Source: an uncultured Rhizobiaceae group bacterium (GTDB lineage: Bacteria > Pseudomonadota > Alphaproteobacteria > Rhizobiales > Rhizobiaceae). From it: 64,000 nt of DNA. Made by a program: the position numbers and the translations under genes. Numbering within the stretch: the first letter of the stretch is position 1; every line of letters begins with the position of its first letter. Below are positions 8,325 to 17,909 of this stretch, piece by piece. The notes beneath the pieces were generated by a model. It did no database searches. It was not told where the DNA came from and worked only from the letters and a program-made list of their open reading frames with translations. The stretch is taken from the NCBI GenBank assembly GCA_938010435.1, contig CALLUS010000017.1, positions 1 through 64,000 of the forward strand. Direction: 5' to 3'.

Positions 8325-9563
8325 TTAAAGCTTTGCTGCGAGGTAAGACGGTCTCAATAGAATAAACACAACGCCCGCAAACAAACCTAACAAAATCGCC
8401 AAAAGGAAGAAAAAGCTTCCTGGCAGACCTTTGCTCACACTTGTCGTGTCCACATCATAAATTACTGCTTGAAAATTTTCCGAGTTCAAATTCGAGAGCT
8501 CTATTGCTTTTCTAATCCGTTGAACTCTATTGTCATTTTGCAGAGCTTCTAACCTCAGTATCAGGTTTGGCAAAGTTTTGATATAGAGATTAATTTCAGA
8601 TTGATCCCGCTGTTGAAGCGTTGCAATTTCTTTTTCGATAGCTTTATAACCGCGCAAATAAAACAATTGAGTGTCTCCGTTCAAAATCGTAACCTGATTT
8701 GATTTAGAACCATTTCCGCTTGCTTCAGCAGTGACAACAGGATCTTGTCGGTTTTCTACAACGCCAAGATCCCGTGCAATTTTTGCTTGTTCCTGCAAAA
8801 ATGCGAGACGATTTTGAGTCGTTAATCTGTAAAGCTCCCGTTCCTGTTGGATACGTTGCTGAGTTGTAGTTTTTTGGTTTTCAATACCAAACTCAACAGC
8901 CACAATGAGATTATTAATTGATGCTAATAACTCTGTTTTTACTTTTTCGTTTGTTTTAGACAAAGCCTCTTTGATTGCTAATTTAGACTCTTTCAATCGG
9001 TTGGTTCTAAATTTCACAACATGTTCTGACACGCGTTTAGTCGGCATCTCTAACGTGTGGTTTGACAATAAACTTAATAACCGCTCGTTACTTATCCCAG
9101 TTTGATCACCATTTCCTGCGAAATGTTTTGCAAGCGCGTTTTTCAAAAAGGGTTGTGTCCTGAATTCAAACACAAATGAATTAAGCAATCCCTTTTGGGT
9201 GACAAACTTTTCAACGGTAGTTGTTTCAACCTCATCAGCCACAGCAAGGTTTCCCAGTGACTTTATAACATTCAAAGAGGCAAACTTCGTAATCTGAGTA
9301 GAAGAAACTGGACGTATAACGATAGTACCGGAAGCACTTGGAGCATAGGACCAAGAAGCGATTGCACCTAATACAGCACCCGCAAGAACAAACGCAAAAA
9401 GTAAAAACCTCGATCGCCAGAGGGTCCTGATTTTCAAAAAAAACAGCCTCGCTATTTCAAAAACATGCTTTTCATTTTGCAATGCAGAATCCGAATTGCC
9501 CTGTCTGCTATGTGTTTCAAACTCACTTTGGAGAGACTCGTTGAATCCATCTTTTGGGCTCAT
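8325..9563 (-). CDS. Wzz-like polysaccharide chain-length determinant
   Basis: This inner-membrane co-polymerase-type protein has one membrane helix at about residues 55-75 (counted from the chosen start) and another close to the C-terminus (FFFLLAILLGLFAGVVFILL). A long, largely helical periplasmic region lies between them, which is the Wzz/PCP arrangement. The start at 9563 is chosen because AGGGA lies upstream; the in-frame ATG at 9608 lacks a ribosome site. No BY-kinase domain follows, so this resembles PCP-1 proteins that set O-antigen or capsule length. It diverges from the dehydratase gene at 9766. Confidence 0.8.
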   Translation of the reverse strand: MSPKDGFNESLQSEFETHSRQGNSDSALQNEKHVFEIARLFFLKIRTLWRSRFLLFAFVLAGAVLGAIASWSYAPSASGTIVIRPVSSTQITKFASLNVIKSLGNLAVADEVETTTVEKFVTQKGLLNSFVFEFRTQPFLKNALAKHFAGNGDQTGISNERLLSLLSNHTLEMPTKRVSEHVVKFRTNRLKESKLAIKEALSKTNEKVKTELLASINNLIVAVEFGIENQKTTTQQRIQQERELYRLTTQNRLAFLQEQAKIARDLGVVENRQDPVVTAEASGNGSKSNQVTILNGDTQLFYLRGYKAIEKEIATLQQRDQSEINLYIKTLPNLILRLEALQNDNRVQRIRKAIELSNLNSENFQAVIYDVDTTSVSKGLPGSFFFLLAILLGLFAGVVFILLRPSYLAAKL

Positions 9564-9765
9564 TTTTTGTATATTCCCTTGGTTCAAACGAACTTCGACA
9601 ACCATCAATCAAACTGATTGTAGCAACCTAACATTCAATGCGATTCAGCACATGCAGAAGTTTCGTGAATGTTTCACTTCCATATAATGACGTTGGGTTA
9701 TATGCAATAAGCCTATCACCATCATTGTTGTACGCAGCATACTCCCGAACGGATAAATTAAATAA
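9564..9765. promoter_or_regulatory. divergent intergenic region of the polysaccharide island
   Basis: These 202 bases separate the leftward wzz-like gene from the rightward dehydratase gene and must hold promoters for both. The region is A+T-rich. No convincing -35/-10 pair, operator palindrome or JUMPstart-type element stood out by eye. Confidence 0.35.
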
Positions 9766-11667
9766 ATGCAAATCGACAATAACCAAGATGTTCTCAAGCC
9801 TGAAAAGGGCGGATTTTTCTCTTCTACTAAATTGTTAATCCAAAGGCTCAATCGCAATCAAAAGAGATTTATTCTCATCATTGCAGATGCCATTATGCTT
9901 TCCGCGTCGCTGCTTATCGCAATGATCCTAAGATTGGGTGATTTTGACTTAGCAACCGCGGCCAGACTCGATGGCCTGTATTTACTCCTACCGGTTTTAG
10001 GCGTGATTGTCTTTTGGCTTCTTGGCTTGTATCACTTTATGATCAGATCTTTGAGCTTGCAGGTCACACGGGTGATGGCACTTGGAGTTTTAATTATTGC
10101 GCTTACGCTACCAGCCTACGCATATTTTGACCCGAAGGTTTTTATACCCCGCGCCGTTCCAATTTTATATGCACTTGTGGCCTTCTTAACGGTGGGCTCT
10201 ATTCGCGTTGCTGTGCGAATTTTGTACGACAGTTTTTTAATTTCAAATAAGGCTTCCGCTCGTCTTTTGATTTACGGAGCGGGAGAAATGGGCCGACAAG
10301 CGGCCTCAATGCTCAGCACCAACCCTGAACATAAGGTTTTAGGTTTCCTTGATGATGACCCCTCGTTACAAGGTGTAAAAATAAGAGGTCTGCGGGTCTA
10401 TAATCCTAAAGATATTGCCAAACTCAAAAAACGATTTCAGATTGAGTTTGTTTTATTGGCGATGGCACGCATATCCCCAGCAGAAAAACGAACTGTCGTA
10501 GCCAAATTGGTCCACGAATCCCTCCCTATTAAATCTGTGCCGCCGTTGAGCGAGATACTTGATGGCAAGTCTTTGGGCGCCCTCAAGGAAGTGAGTATCG
10601 AAGATTTACTCGGGCGTGATGCAGTCGCTCCCCTTCCCGGTCTCATTAACGACAATTTGAATGACAAAACCATTTTGGTCACCGGAGCTGCTGGATCTAT
10701 TGGCTCTGAGCTTTGTAAAAAAATACTTGATGCGGGTCCACGACGCTTAATCGCATTCGACCATAGCGAGTTTGGTCTCTATGCATTCGAGCGTGCATTG
10801 ATTGAAGAAAACTCTAAAGATCTCATCAATGAAAAACTCACATTTCGCCTCGGTTCCGTCACTGACCGAACTGCAATTAGGCGCACGCTAGCCGAATTCG
10901 ATGTAGACTTTGTCTATCATGCAGCAGCTTACAAACATGTTCCTTTGGTGGAAGAAAACCCGGTTGAGGCCGTGAAAAACAATATTTTTGGCACTAAGAC
11001 TGTGTGTGAAGAGGCTGTCAGGGCAAAGGTAAAACGTTTTGTGCTCGTTTCGACAGACAAAGCTGTACGACCCACCAGTGTCATGGGAGCTTCAAAACGT
11101 GTTGCAGAACTTGTAGTTCAAAACCTTCATACAAAATCCAAAGGAAGCATAATATCCATGGTGCGTTTTGGAAATGTACTTGGTTCTTCCGGTTCCGTCA
11201 TTCCACTGTTTAAAGATCAAATTGCGCAAGGTGGACCTGTTACAGTCACCCATCCTGAAGTCACGCGCTATTTTATGACGATTTCAGAAGCAGCCCAACT
11301 GGTCCTGCAAGCAGGTTTCTTAGCAGAAGGCGGAGAAGTCTTTCTGCTCGATATGGGTGAGCCGGTAAAATTGAGCGATCTTGCATCATTGATGATCGAA
11401 CTTTCAGGACAGACTGTCTTGGAAGAAGGTAGAACCGGCGATGGTATCGCCATTAAAATCATAGGCCTTCGTCCAGGTGAAAAACTCTATGAAGAATTGT
11501 TGGTGGACGACAATGCGGTTGGAACTCCCCACCCAAAAATCATGAAAGCCGTTGAAAAGAAACTCAGCTCCAAGCAATTAGCAGAGCTTATGAGTGAATT
11601 AGAAGCGTGCGTTGGGACTTTGGACAATAAATTGGCAGCGCAGATTTTGCGAAAAGAAATGCGGTGA
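9766..11667 (+). CDS. FlaA1/CapD-type nucleotide-sugar 4,6-dehydratase
   Basis: This 633-residue protein has four N-terminal membrane helices (about residues 36-56, 70-90, 104-122 and 131-150). A first Rossmann-like domain follows (YGAGEMGR at 170-177), then a catalytic SDR domain beginning with VTGAAGSIGSE at 305-315. STDKAVRPTSVMGASKR contains the Ser-Met-x5-Lys variant of the SDR active site that marks the WbpM/FlaA1/CapD group. Such enzymes dehydrate UDP-GlcNAc or related sugars to 4-keto-6-deoxy intermediates. Those intermediates would feed the aminotransferases in this island. Its end overlaps the O-antigen ligase gene by four bases. Confidence 0.9.
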   Translation: MQIDNNQDVLKPEKGGFFSSTKLLIQRLNRNQKRFILIIADAIMLSASLLIAMILRLGDFDLATAARLDGLYLLLPVLGVIVFWLLGLYHFMIRSLSLQVTRVMALGVLIIALTLPAYAYFDPKVFIPRAVPILYALVAFLTVGSIRVAVRILYDSFLISNKASARLLIYGAGEMGRQAASMLSTNPEHKVLGFLDDDPSLQGVKIRGLRVYNPKDIAKLKKRFQIEFVLLAMARISPAEKRTVVAKLVHESLPIKSVPPLSEILDGKSLGALKEVSIEDLLGRDAVAPLPGLINDNLNDKTILVTGAAGSIGSELCKKILDAGPRRLIAFDHSEFGLYAFERALIEENSKDLINEKLTFRLGSVTDRTAIRRTLAEFDVDFVYHAAAYKHVPLVEENPVEAVKNNIFGTKTVCEEAVRAKVKRFVLVSTDKAVRPTSVMGASKRVAELVVQNLHTKSKGSIISMVRFGNVLGSSGSVIPLFKDQIAQGGPVTVTHPEVTRYFMTISEAAQLVLQAGFLAEGGEVFLLDMGEPVKLSDLASLMIELSGQTVLEEGRTGDGIAIKIIGLRPGEKLYEELLVDDNAVGTPHPKIMKAVEKKLSSKQLAELMSELEACVGTLDNKLAAQILRKEMR

Positions 11668-12911
11668 CCCAGTCTTCCAACACATTGAAGACATCACTTA
11701 TATATAGATATATGAAAACACCAATTCACTCAGTTGTTGCAATCGCATTACTTTTTGTCTTGTTTCCCATTTTGCAAGTTTACATCACGAGATCTGCGCC
11801 ATATTTTTTGGTCGCAGCAGGCTTTATCACTCTCATTCCCGAACTGATAATCTGGAAAAAAACTAATGAAGCAGACTGGCAAACCGCTATAAAGTGTTCA
11901 CCCGTGCTTTGTTCTTTCTGGTTGTTTTGGACGTGGATGGTGATTTCCATAACATGGAGCGCCTTACCTGAAAAAGCGGCATTTTCCAGTTTAACAATTG
12001 CCGGTTTTGCTCTTTGCGTATGGTTGCTATCCAGAGCTATTGCACGAGTAGATAGATCCTTATTGTTTTGGATTGTCACAATCACAGTAATTATGACATC
12101 TTTATTTTTGATTTCAGAAATCACGCACACCACATTGCAGCATTGGGAAAAAGGCAGCCAAACAACACCCGATTTGAATCGAAATGTCTTGTTTCTAATC
12201 GGGCTTGTTTGGCCATTGGTCCTTCTTGCCAAACGACAAAAGAAACAAACCGTTGCAATTCTTATCGTTTTCACGACGGTGTCGGTAGCTGTCTATTTAA
12301 GTCACAGCAGTTCAGCCCGATTAGCTCTTTTCCTATCAATTACGCTATTTATTATTCTCAACCAATTTTCAAAAGTGGGAAGCTATGTGTTTGTTCTTAT
12401 GGCCGCTTCACTTCTTTTCACACCAATCGCCGTAAAGGTGATGTCGCCTTTCATCCCGTCAATTCAAAAGGCCAACGCTTGGACTGCAGCATCGCGGGTA
12501 CATATATGGAATGGGCACATGGATCTGCTCAAAAACAAGCCGATATTAGGCTATGGAGCGTTTGGCGACCGGCATGCAGGTATGGAAAATAAAATTCCAT
12601 ATACAGGTATAACAAAAGGTCTCATCCCCGTCACCAAACACACCACTCATGCACACAGTGCAACAGTACAGATTTGGTTTAATTTTGGTTTGGTTGGTGC
12701 GCTTCTTGGAACTCTATTTTTATCCCTTGCTGGTTGGCGGGCAAACGCATTCGGCAAGCAACAGACCCAAGCTGTAGTTCTGACAACAACCGTTCTATTT
12801 TTATCGACGGTAGCTGGTGCTTCCCTGTTTCAAGGTTGGATGCTGGCGAGTATCGCAATTATCGTCAGCTTCCTTTTAGCGTCCCTAGAATTGACTACAC
12901 AGCCCGCCTAA
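11664..12911 (+). CDS. O-antigen ligase/Wzy_C-domain membrane protein
   Basis: This 415-residue protein has about ten to twelve hydrophobic helices. The periplasmic-loop signature includes SRVHIWNGHMDLLKNKPILGYG and HAHSATVQIWFNFGLVGALL, typical of the O-antigen ligase superfamily that transfers or polymerises undecaprenyl-linked glycans. A short SSARLAL segment precedes the loop. It overlaps the dehydratase upstream by four bases and runs 17 bases into the convergent FkbM-like gene. A second polymerase-like protein is encoded at about 29-30.6 kb, so this one may be the ligase (WaaL-like) and the other the polymerase; the division is inferred. Confidence 0.82.
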   Translation: MTQSSNTLKTSLIYRYMKTPIHSVVAIALLFVLFPILQVYITRSAPYFLVAAGFITLIPELIIWKKTNEADWQTAIKCSPVLCSFWLFWTWMVISITWSALPEKAAFSSLTIAGFALCVWLLSRAIARVDRSLLFWIVTITVIMTSLFLISEITHTTLQHWEKGSQTTPDLNRNVLFLIGLVWPLVLLAKRQKKQTVAILIVFTTVSVAVYLSHSSSARLALFLSITLFIILNQFSKVGSYVFVLMAASLLFTPIAVKVMSPFIPSIQKANAWTAASRVHIWNGHMDLLKNKPILGYGAFGDRHAGMENKIPYTGITKGLIPVTKHTTHAHSATVQIWFNFGLVGALLGTLFLSLAGWRANAFGKQQTQAVVLTTTVLFLSTVAGASLFQGWMLASIAIIVSFLLASLELTTQPA

Positions 12912-13641
12912 AAGTAAACCCGCGATCATCGTCAGCTTGAAATTCGTACCCGATTTCGGCCATTTCTTCTCGATATCCACTATCGTCAATGGCAAGAGAA
13001 ATGAAGTCAGGTCCATTTTTCAACAGATCCTTCATGCCAAGCAAAATATTTTGCTCAGCGCCATTTGTAGTGATACTGATAAGACGTGGTGTGGGTAAAC
13101 TATATTCCTTCATGATACTGTCTACGGTTGTGACAGGCACTTTGATTTCAGTATATCCGCGACGTTCCATTTGTTCAGGTGTAGCACCATTTAGATCGCT
13201 CATCACAGCCGATGCTGGATGCTCACGACTTTGATAGAAACTTAGAACCGTCTCCTCATGCCAACCGCCTTTTGGAACAACAATAACACGATCTTCAATT
13301 CCGCATCGTTTTGCAAAAGCTTCGAGTTCCTGACAGTTGATTGGGTCCGGTTCCATAACAACCAATTTTCCGGTCCCCGAAACAAGGTGTGCAAAATACC
13401 CAGCACGCGATCTTCCAACGAATAATAAATCTGAAGGTGCACCGATCTGAAATACAACATCATCTGTTCGAACGGCTTTATAAGGATATCGGTTCGCTCG
13501 AGATTTTAGCCCTATCTGGTATTTCCAGGTTTCTGGAAGCTTTTTGAGCACCCATGCAGCAGGCTTCGTAGCTAACCTCCAAATCCGCTCCGGGATCATG
13601 AGTTTAACTCTCAGTAATAAATCTCTGTCGTTCTGGCTCAT
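12895..13641 (-). CDS. FkbM-like methyltransferase with altered motif
   Basis: The 248-residue product follows the FkbM layout: VVMEPDP at 94-100, an N-linked segment after it, GGWHEETVLSFY at 125-136, VPVTTVDSIM at 168-177 and then SITTNGAEQNILLG at 189-202. The last corresponds to the family motif usually written DVEGAE. Here the acidic residues are replaced by Thr and Asn, and the glycine-rich loop reads QIGAPSD. Either substrate specificity or activity may differ. It is the 3' end of the leftward block and overlaps the convergent ligase gene by 17 bases. A role in O-methylating a glycan is inferred from context. Confidence 0.7.
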   Translation of the reverse strand: MSQNDRDLLLRVKLMIPERIWRLATKPAAWVLKKLPETWKYQIGLKSRANRYPYKAVRTDDVVFQIGAPSDLLFVGRSRAGYFAHLVSGTGKLVVMEPDPINCQELEAFAKRCGIEDRVIVVPKGGWHEETVLSFYQSREHPASAVMSDLNGATPEQMERRGYTEIKVPVTTVDSIMKEYSLPTPRLISITTNGAEQNILLGMKDLLKNGPDFISLAIDDSGYREEMAEIGYEFQADDDRGFTFRRAV

Positions 13642-13663
13642 ATCAGTTCCTTAAATTTCATCA

Positions 13664-14302
13664 TTATTCATGATCGTATTTACCAAGTAGCTTGCCCATA
13701 ACTCGGACCAACACAAAAATTCCAGTTGCAGCAATCAGTTTCATATCGGAAATTAAATTTGCACGCTTGGCATACTCGAGATCAATTTGCAGCTTCGCTT
13801 CTAAGATATTCTCCACATAGCTGTCTTCGCTGTTGCCTGCATCGATAAATGCAGCAAAATTTTTCATATAATGAAGTGTTCCAGGGCTTGTTAAGCCGGG
13901 AGTATAATCCAATGTTAGTAACATTTCTTCGTCATAAAACCGCTCAACAATACTGGGGTCTTCAGGCCGCGGGCCAACAAACGAAATATCGCCTTTCAAA
14001 ACATTGAAGAGTTGCGGAAGTTCGTCAATTTTTGTTGCTCTCAAAAATGCACCAAACCCGAAAATGCGATTGTCTCCGGGCGCTGTTATTACGGGTCCTG
14101 ATCCATCATTTACACGCATGCTGCGAAACTTGTACATCTCGAACGTGTTGCCGCCTTTCGCCACTCTGCGAGCAAAGTATAATGAAGGGCCAGGTGATGT
14201 AATTTTAATTCCAACATAAGCCAGCACAAATAACGGTAATGATACAAGTATCAATCCCAGAGCGCAGCATATGTCAAAAACTCGTTTTAGAACGGATTGC
14301 AT
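13664..14302 (-). CDS. initiating sugar phosphotransferase (undecaprenyl-phosphate)
   Basis: This 212-residue monotopic phosphoglycosyl transferase has one N-terminal hydrophobic hairpin (about residues 9-30). The catalytic core carries YKFRSMR at about 57-63 and DELPQLFNVLKGDISFVGPRPE at about 97-118, the hallmark of the RfbP/WcaJ/PglC family. It should transfer a sugar phosphate to undecaprenyl phosphate and begin repeat-unit assembly. It is the short form lacking the extra membrane domain of WcaJ. It lies between the FkbM-like gene and a DegT aminotransferase in one leftward block. Confidence 0.9.
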   Translation of the reverse strand: MQSVLKRVFDICCALGLILVSLPLFVLAYVGIKITSPGPSLYFARRVAKGGNTFEMYKFRSMRVNDGSGPVITAPGDNRIFGFGAFLRATKIDELPQLFNVLKGDISFVGPRPEDPSIVERFYDEEMLLTLDYTPGLTSPGTLHYMKNFAAFIDAGNSEDSYVENILEAKLQIDLEYAKRANLISDMKLIAATGIFVLVRVMGKLLGKYDHE

Positions 14303-14336
14303 ACTTCAACCAACACCACTCAGCTCTGCCAACAAA

Positions 14337-15500
14337 TCAAACGCTGAGAATTTGCGTTAGAGACCCGATTACATAATCAATTTCTTGGTCTGGCATTTCA
14401 ACGTACAATGGAAGGGTAATCGCATTATTTCCAGAGCGATCGGCGCTGGGAAAGTTCGCAGCTGAGAGACCGTACTTATTTTTCCAATACGTGAAATTGT
14501 GAAGCGGCGTGTAGTGAACAGAACACATGATGTTTTTCTGCGCGAGTTCTTCAAAAACTTGATCCCGCGATTTATCAGCGTCTTCGCGCAACCGCACGAT
14601 ATAGATGTGCCAAGAATGTTGATCCCCGGATTCTGCATCAACAGGCAGGTCTAACGGTAATCCTTTTAAGCCTTCAGAATATCTTTTGGCTACGCGTTTG
14701 CGTTCCTCCAGGAAATATTCAGCTTTCTTGAGTTGGTGAATGCCCAGAGCGCCAGCGATATCTGTCATATTGTATTTGTAGCCCGGCGCTATGACATCAT
14801 ATTTCCATTTCCCGGTTTTGAAGCGATCAAAAGCATCACGATTGAACCCGTGTAGACGCATCGCCCTTGCGCGTTTGGCGACCATCGGATCACGTGTCAC
14901 CAACATCCCACCTTCACCGGTGGTGATAGTTTTGTTTGCATAAAAGCTGAAAACAGTCGCGTCTGTGTCTAATTGACCAACTTGTACTCCATCATGAAAA
15001 GTTGGAATGGCATGCGCCGCATCTTCAACAATTTTCAGTCCGTATTTTTTAGCAAGCGCAATTATCTCTTTCATATTGCATGGCAGACCTGCGAAATGAA
15101 CTGGCATAATTGCTTTGGTTTTATTTGTAATTGCAGCTTCTATAGCAGCAGCTGTAACATTCATTGTGGTATAATCTACATCCACCAAAACAGGGTGACC
15201 GCCTAAATAGCGCACAACCTCGGCAGTCGCAGTAAAGGTATAATCTGGTACGATGACTTCATCATCATGTTCGATTCCGATTGCTTCTAAAGCAAGATGT
15301 AGACCTGCCGTCGCAGAATTAACGGCAACAGCTTCAACGCCGCCTCCCAAATACTCAATGAAATTCTTTTCAAATTGAGCAACTTTTGGGCCAGTCGTTA
15401 ACCATCCATTTTCGAGACTGTGAACCACTTCAGCAATCTCATCTGGTCCAATATGCGGTCGGAAAAACGGGACTTTCATTTCAGTCTCATCATTAGACAT
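14337..15500 (-). CDS. DegT/DnrJ/EryC1 family sugar aminotransferase (first of three)
   Basis: This PLP-dependent aminotransferase (387 residues) acts on nucleotide keto-sugars. The PLP lysine is K190 in FSFYANKTITTGEGG; VEDAAHA at about 158-164 supplies the cofactor-contacting aspartate. The alternative ATG at 15479 would begin MKVPFFRP, matching the MKVP start of the sister protein at 17910, so the true start may be 21 bases shorter. It overlaps the sulfotransferase gene upstream by eight bases. It probably makes an amino sugar from the dehydratase product. Confidence 0.9.
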   Translation of the reverse strand: MSNDETEMKVPFFRPHIGPDEIAEVVHSLENGWLTTGPKVAQFEKNFIEYLGGGVEAVAVNSATAGLHLALEAIGIEHDDEVIVPDYTFTATAEVVRYLGGHPVLVDVDYTTMNVTAAAIEAAITNKTKAIMPVHFAGLPCNMKEIIALAKKYGLKIVEDAAHAIPTFHDGVQVGQLDTDATVFSFYANKTITTGEGGMLVTRDPMVAKRARAMRLHGFNRDAFDRFKTGKWKYDVIAPGYKYNMTDIAGALGIHQLKKAEYFLEERKRVAKRYSEGLKGLPLDLPVDAESGDQHSWHIYIVRLREDADKSRDQVFEELAQKNIMCSVHYTPLHNFTYWKNKYGLSAANFPSADRSGNNAITLPLYVEMPDQEIDYVIGSLTQILSV

Positions 15501-16362
15501 AATTGTATCTTTTCAAGGTCTTGCCAGAAATTTCCCCAACGACGTTCAATGTGTCTTCATCCATTTCAGACTGCCACTTTTGTGCGTTATCAGGAATAAC
15601 TCTTTCAGTATATAGATTTTCCAAATTTTTAAGGTCGACCAGTCCGATAAAATCGGCAATTCGCTTCAACTCGCCAACGCCATTCATCAAAGATTCGTAT
15701 TGAACTGTAATCACTTGTTCGCGTGGCACATCTGCAAAACCTTGGTCAGCAAGATCAACCGTTTTGCTCCATTGCTTTGCCACAACTTCGATCAGAGGTC
15801 GAAGTTCAATATCTTGTTGAATTCCGTTATATCTTGGGCCCCATATAGCGCCACCGCCTCGCCCTTTGAACTTTCCAACAAGATAGTTTTTTGCAAACCA
15901 AAAAACATATCCAAATCTCTGTAACGGCAATCCTCGAAGCTTTTTCATCAGATCAGTTTTTTGCGGCGGCGTATTCCACATGCGCAGAGAGCTTTCAACG
16001 ACAGCACGACCGTCACGCACCAGATGTATAAAACGCGCATTTGGAAACACTTTCGATATGAACGCTATACGCAAACCATTGCTTACGCTTTTTTCAACCA
16101 TACACATCTCTTCGGAAGTGATATTGGCAAGTTTATAAAGCGTTTTGATGATCTCATCTCTATTCTTAGATGTAAGCGATTCTGGAGCTAACTCATCATG
16201 TTCAACGTTCTCATTTCCAATACGCCAGATATAATTGACGTCGTAAGGCACACAAGAAAACCTTGGGTCCGAGGCAAGCAAGTCACGAAGAAACTTCGTG
16301 CCAGATCGCGCTGCACCAACAATAATAATTGGCGAAGAATTTCGTAAGCTTTCGATATTCAT
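15493..16362 (-). CDS. sulfotransferase (first of three)
   Basis: This 289-residue soluble protein shows the PAPS-binding loop IIVGAARSGTKFLRDLL at about residues 13-29 and the 3'-phosphate site FIHLVRDGRAVVESSL at about 114-129. Together they define the sulfotransferase fold. In this island it most likely sulfates a sugar of the polysaccharide, although lipid sulfation is possible. Its ATG overlaps the stop of the glycosyltransferase upstream (ATGA), so the two are translationally coupled. Confidence 0.85.
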   Translation of the reverse strand: MNIESLRNSSPIIIVGAARSGTKFLRDLLASDPRFSCVPYDVNYIWRIGNENVEHDELAPESLTSKNRDEIIKTLYKLANITSEEMCMVEKSVSNGLRIAFISKVFPNARFIHLVRDGRAVVESSLRMWNTPPQKTDLMKKLRGLPLQRFGYVFWFAKNYLVGKFKGRGGGAIWGPRYNGIQQDIELRPLIEVVAKQWSKTVDLADQGFADVPREQVITVQYESLMNGVGELKRIADFIGLVDLKNLENLYTERVIPDNAQKWQSEMDEDTLNVVGEISGKTLKRYNYV

Positions 16363-17525
16363 TTTAAACCTTCAAGCAACTTGAGCCACTTCTTAATGAC
16401 ACCCCTCAGACTCCAAATATCATCAGGTGCAGTTTGCAAACTTCCCGCATATTTTAGCTTATGAACATAATCGTTCAGGCTTTGCGCTATGGATTGTTCG
16501 TCCAAACTGCCATCGACCGAAATTCCCACCTCATTGGCTTTGATCGTTTGAGCCAACTCACTGTCATCTTCAACCAATGCGAAGACATGCAATCCGGCAG
16601 CAAAATACGAATGTGTTTTTGTAGGATGTGCATACTTTGAAAGATTCGGTTGCAAAGACACGATACCTACATCGCACTTTTGGATGAACTGAAACGCTTT
16701 TGATGCTGACAAGTGACCATGAAAATAAACATTGTCACAATCCGAAGCCATTTTTTCCAAGTTCGCCTTAGCTTTCCCGTCGCCCAAGAAATGCAACTCG
16801 ATTTCTTCGTCTTCAATAAGACGAAACACATCAACAATTTTATCCAAATATTGAAAGCCGCCAATGTTACCTGCAAACACGAATTTTATCGGTCTGGAAA
16901 CTTTTTTATTCGTGACCGGTCTTTCAGCATCCACGCCAATTGCAAAATTATTGATTATGTTTGGTTGAACACCTGTTCGGTCATAAATAGTCTGCACCAT
17001 ATCGGATGACAACACGACAACCTCATCGAATGTCCGCAAAGAAAAATTATCAATTTTCGATAGTGTTTTGGTGACCAATCCATACTTGATCAAACCAGAA
17101 GAAATTGCGATTTCAGGATAGATGTCCTGCATCTGATAAATGGATTTTGTTCTGCGAATTTTCGCAGCCAGAACAACCAAAAAACTTTGAACGACTGGAG
17201 GGGTCGTGCCCGACCAATACACATCCTGCTTTTTTCCAAATACCAAAAAAAAGAAGGCGATGATTGAAAACAACACCATATTCATAGGTTTGAATATACG
17301 AAACTTGTGCTCTGGCAGCAAAGAAATACGTCGAACTGAACATCCAAACTCTACACTGTGCTGATCGACCTTCTTTTCGGACGCATCGGCACCATAGGAT
17401 GGATAGCCAGAAATAATTGAAATCTCATACCCAGCTTCGACAAGCGCTGGCAAAAGCTCTTTCAACAGCAAAGCGTACGGCGCAGTGTCCGGCCAAAAAT
17501 AACGATAAATAATTGTAATTTTCAT
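16359..17525 (-). CDS. GT4-type glycosyltransferase (WbuB-like)
   Basis: This 388-residue glycosyltransferase has the GT-B layout. It begins MKITIIYRYFWPDTAPYA, has a central hydrophobic segment near residues 84-100 (MVLFSIIAFFFLVFG) that may dock it to the membrane, and a C-terminal donor domain with KFVFAGNIGGFQYLD and a KTHSYFAAGLHVFA segment. The N-terminus resembles the WbuB amino-sugar transferase group. It is the first gene of the leftward block glycosyltransferase-sulfotransferase-aminotransferase-phosphotransferase-FkbM. Confidence 0.85.
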   Translation of the reverse strand: MKITIIYRYFWPDTAPYALLLKELLPALVEAGYEISIISGYPSYGADASEKKVDQHSVEFGCSVRRISLLPEHKFRIFKPMNMVLFSIIAFFFLVFGKKQDVYWSGTTPPVVQSFLVVLAAKIRRTKSIYQMQDIYPEIAISSGLIKYGLVTKTLSKIDNFSLRTFDEVVVLSSDMVQTIYDRTGVQPNIINNFAIGVDAERPVTNKKVSRPIKFVFAGNIGGFQYLDKIVDVFRLIEDEEIELHFLGDGKAKANLEKMASDCDNVYFHGHLSASKAFQFIQKCDVGIVSLQPNLSKYAHPTKTHSYFAAGLHVFALVEDDSELAQTIKANEVGISVDGSLDEQSIAQSLNDYVHKLKYAGSLQTAPDDIWSLRGVIKKWLKLLEGLK

Positions 17526-17909
17526 AAAACGTTACACAGCTATCGTTGAGAGTTGATTTGAAGGTTTTCCGTTTTCCAGATTGAATCCATGACTTGGTGG
17601 CAAACGCCAGAAATTTGGCATGTTGCCTATCTGCTTGAACATAATTTGAGCTTTCAAGTGGCCATAATTCACGAACATCGGGACCTCGTCAGTAATTATA
17701 TGAATACTGAGAGTTTAGAACCCCTAAGCAAGAATGAGATATGAAAATATGTTTGCGTCTAGTTGAAGGATGATTTACCCAACGTAAACAAATTGAGCAA
17801 CCTTCATTTTGACCTCTCAAAACCGCAAATGTCGCGATAGGAAAAGATGGTCAAAGAAACTTTGATACCCTATGAGATTCTTTAACACTAACCTGAGCGA
17901 CCACCCAAG
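17526..17909. promoter_or_regulatory. 384-bp divergent intergenic region
   Basis: This gap separates two divergent parts of the polysaccharide island and must contain promoters in both directions. It is A+T-rich. I saw no gene, terminator hairpin, JUMPstart sequence or long palindrome. TTGAAG at 17763-17768 and other weak -35-like hexamers occur without convincing partners. It is simply the likely control point for the island. Confidence 0.35.

Noticed and set aside
12068-12592. 174-residue forward frame inside the O-antigen ligase gene
   Set aside because: It is a shifted reading of a membrane protein with clear family motifs in the other frame.
17526-17909. Hidden small gene or RNA in the long divergent gap
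   Set aside because: No open frame with a ribosome site, no strong hairpin and no conserved element was seen.
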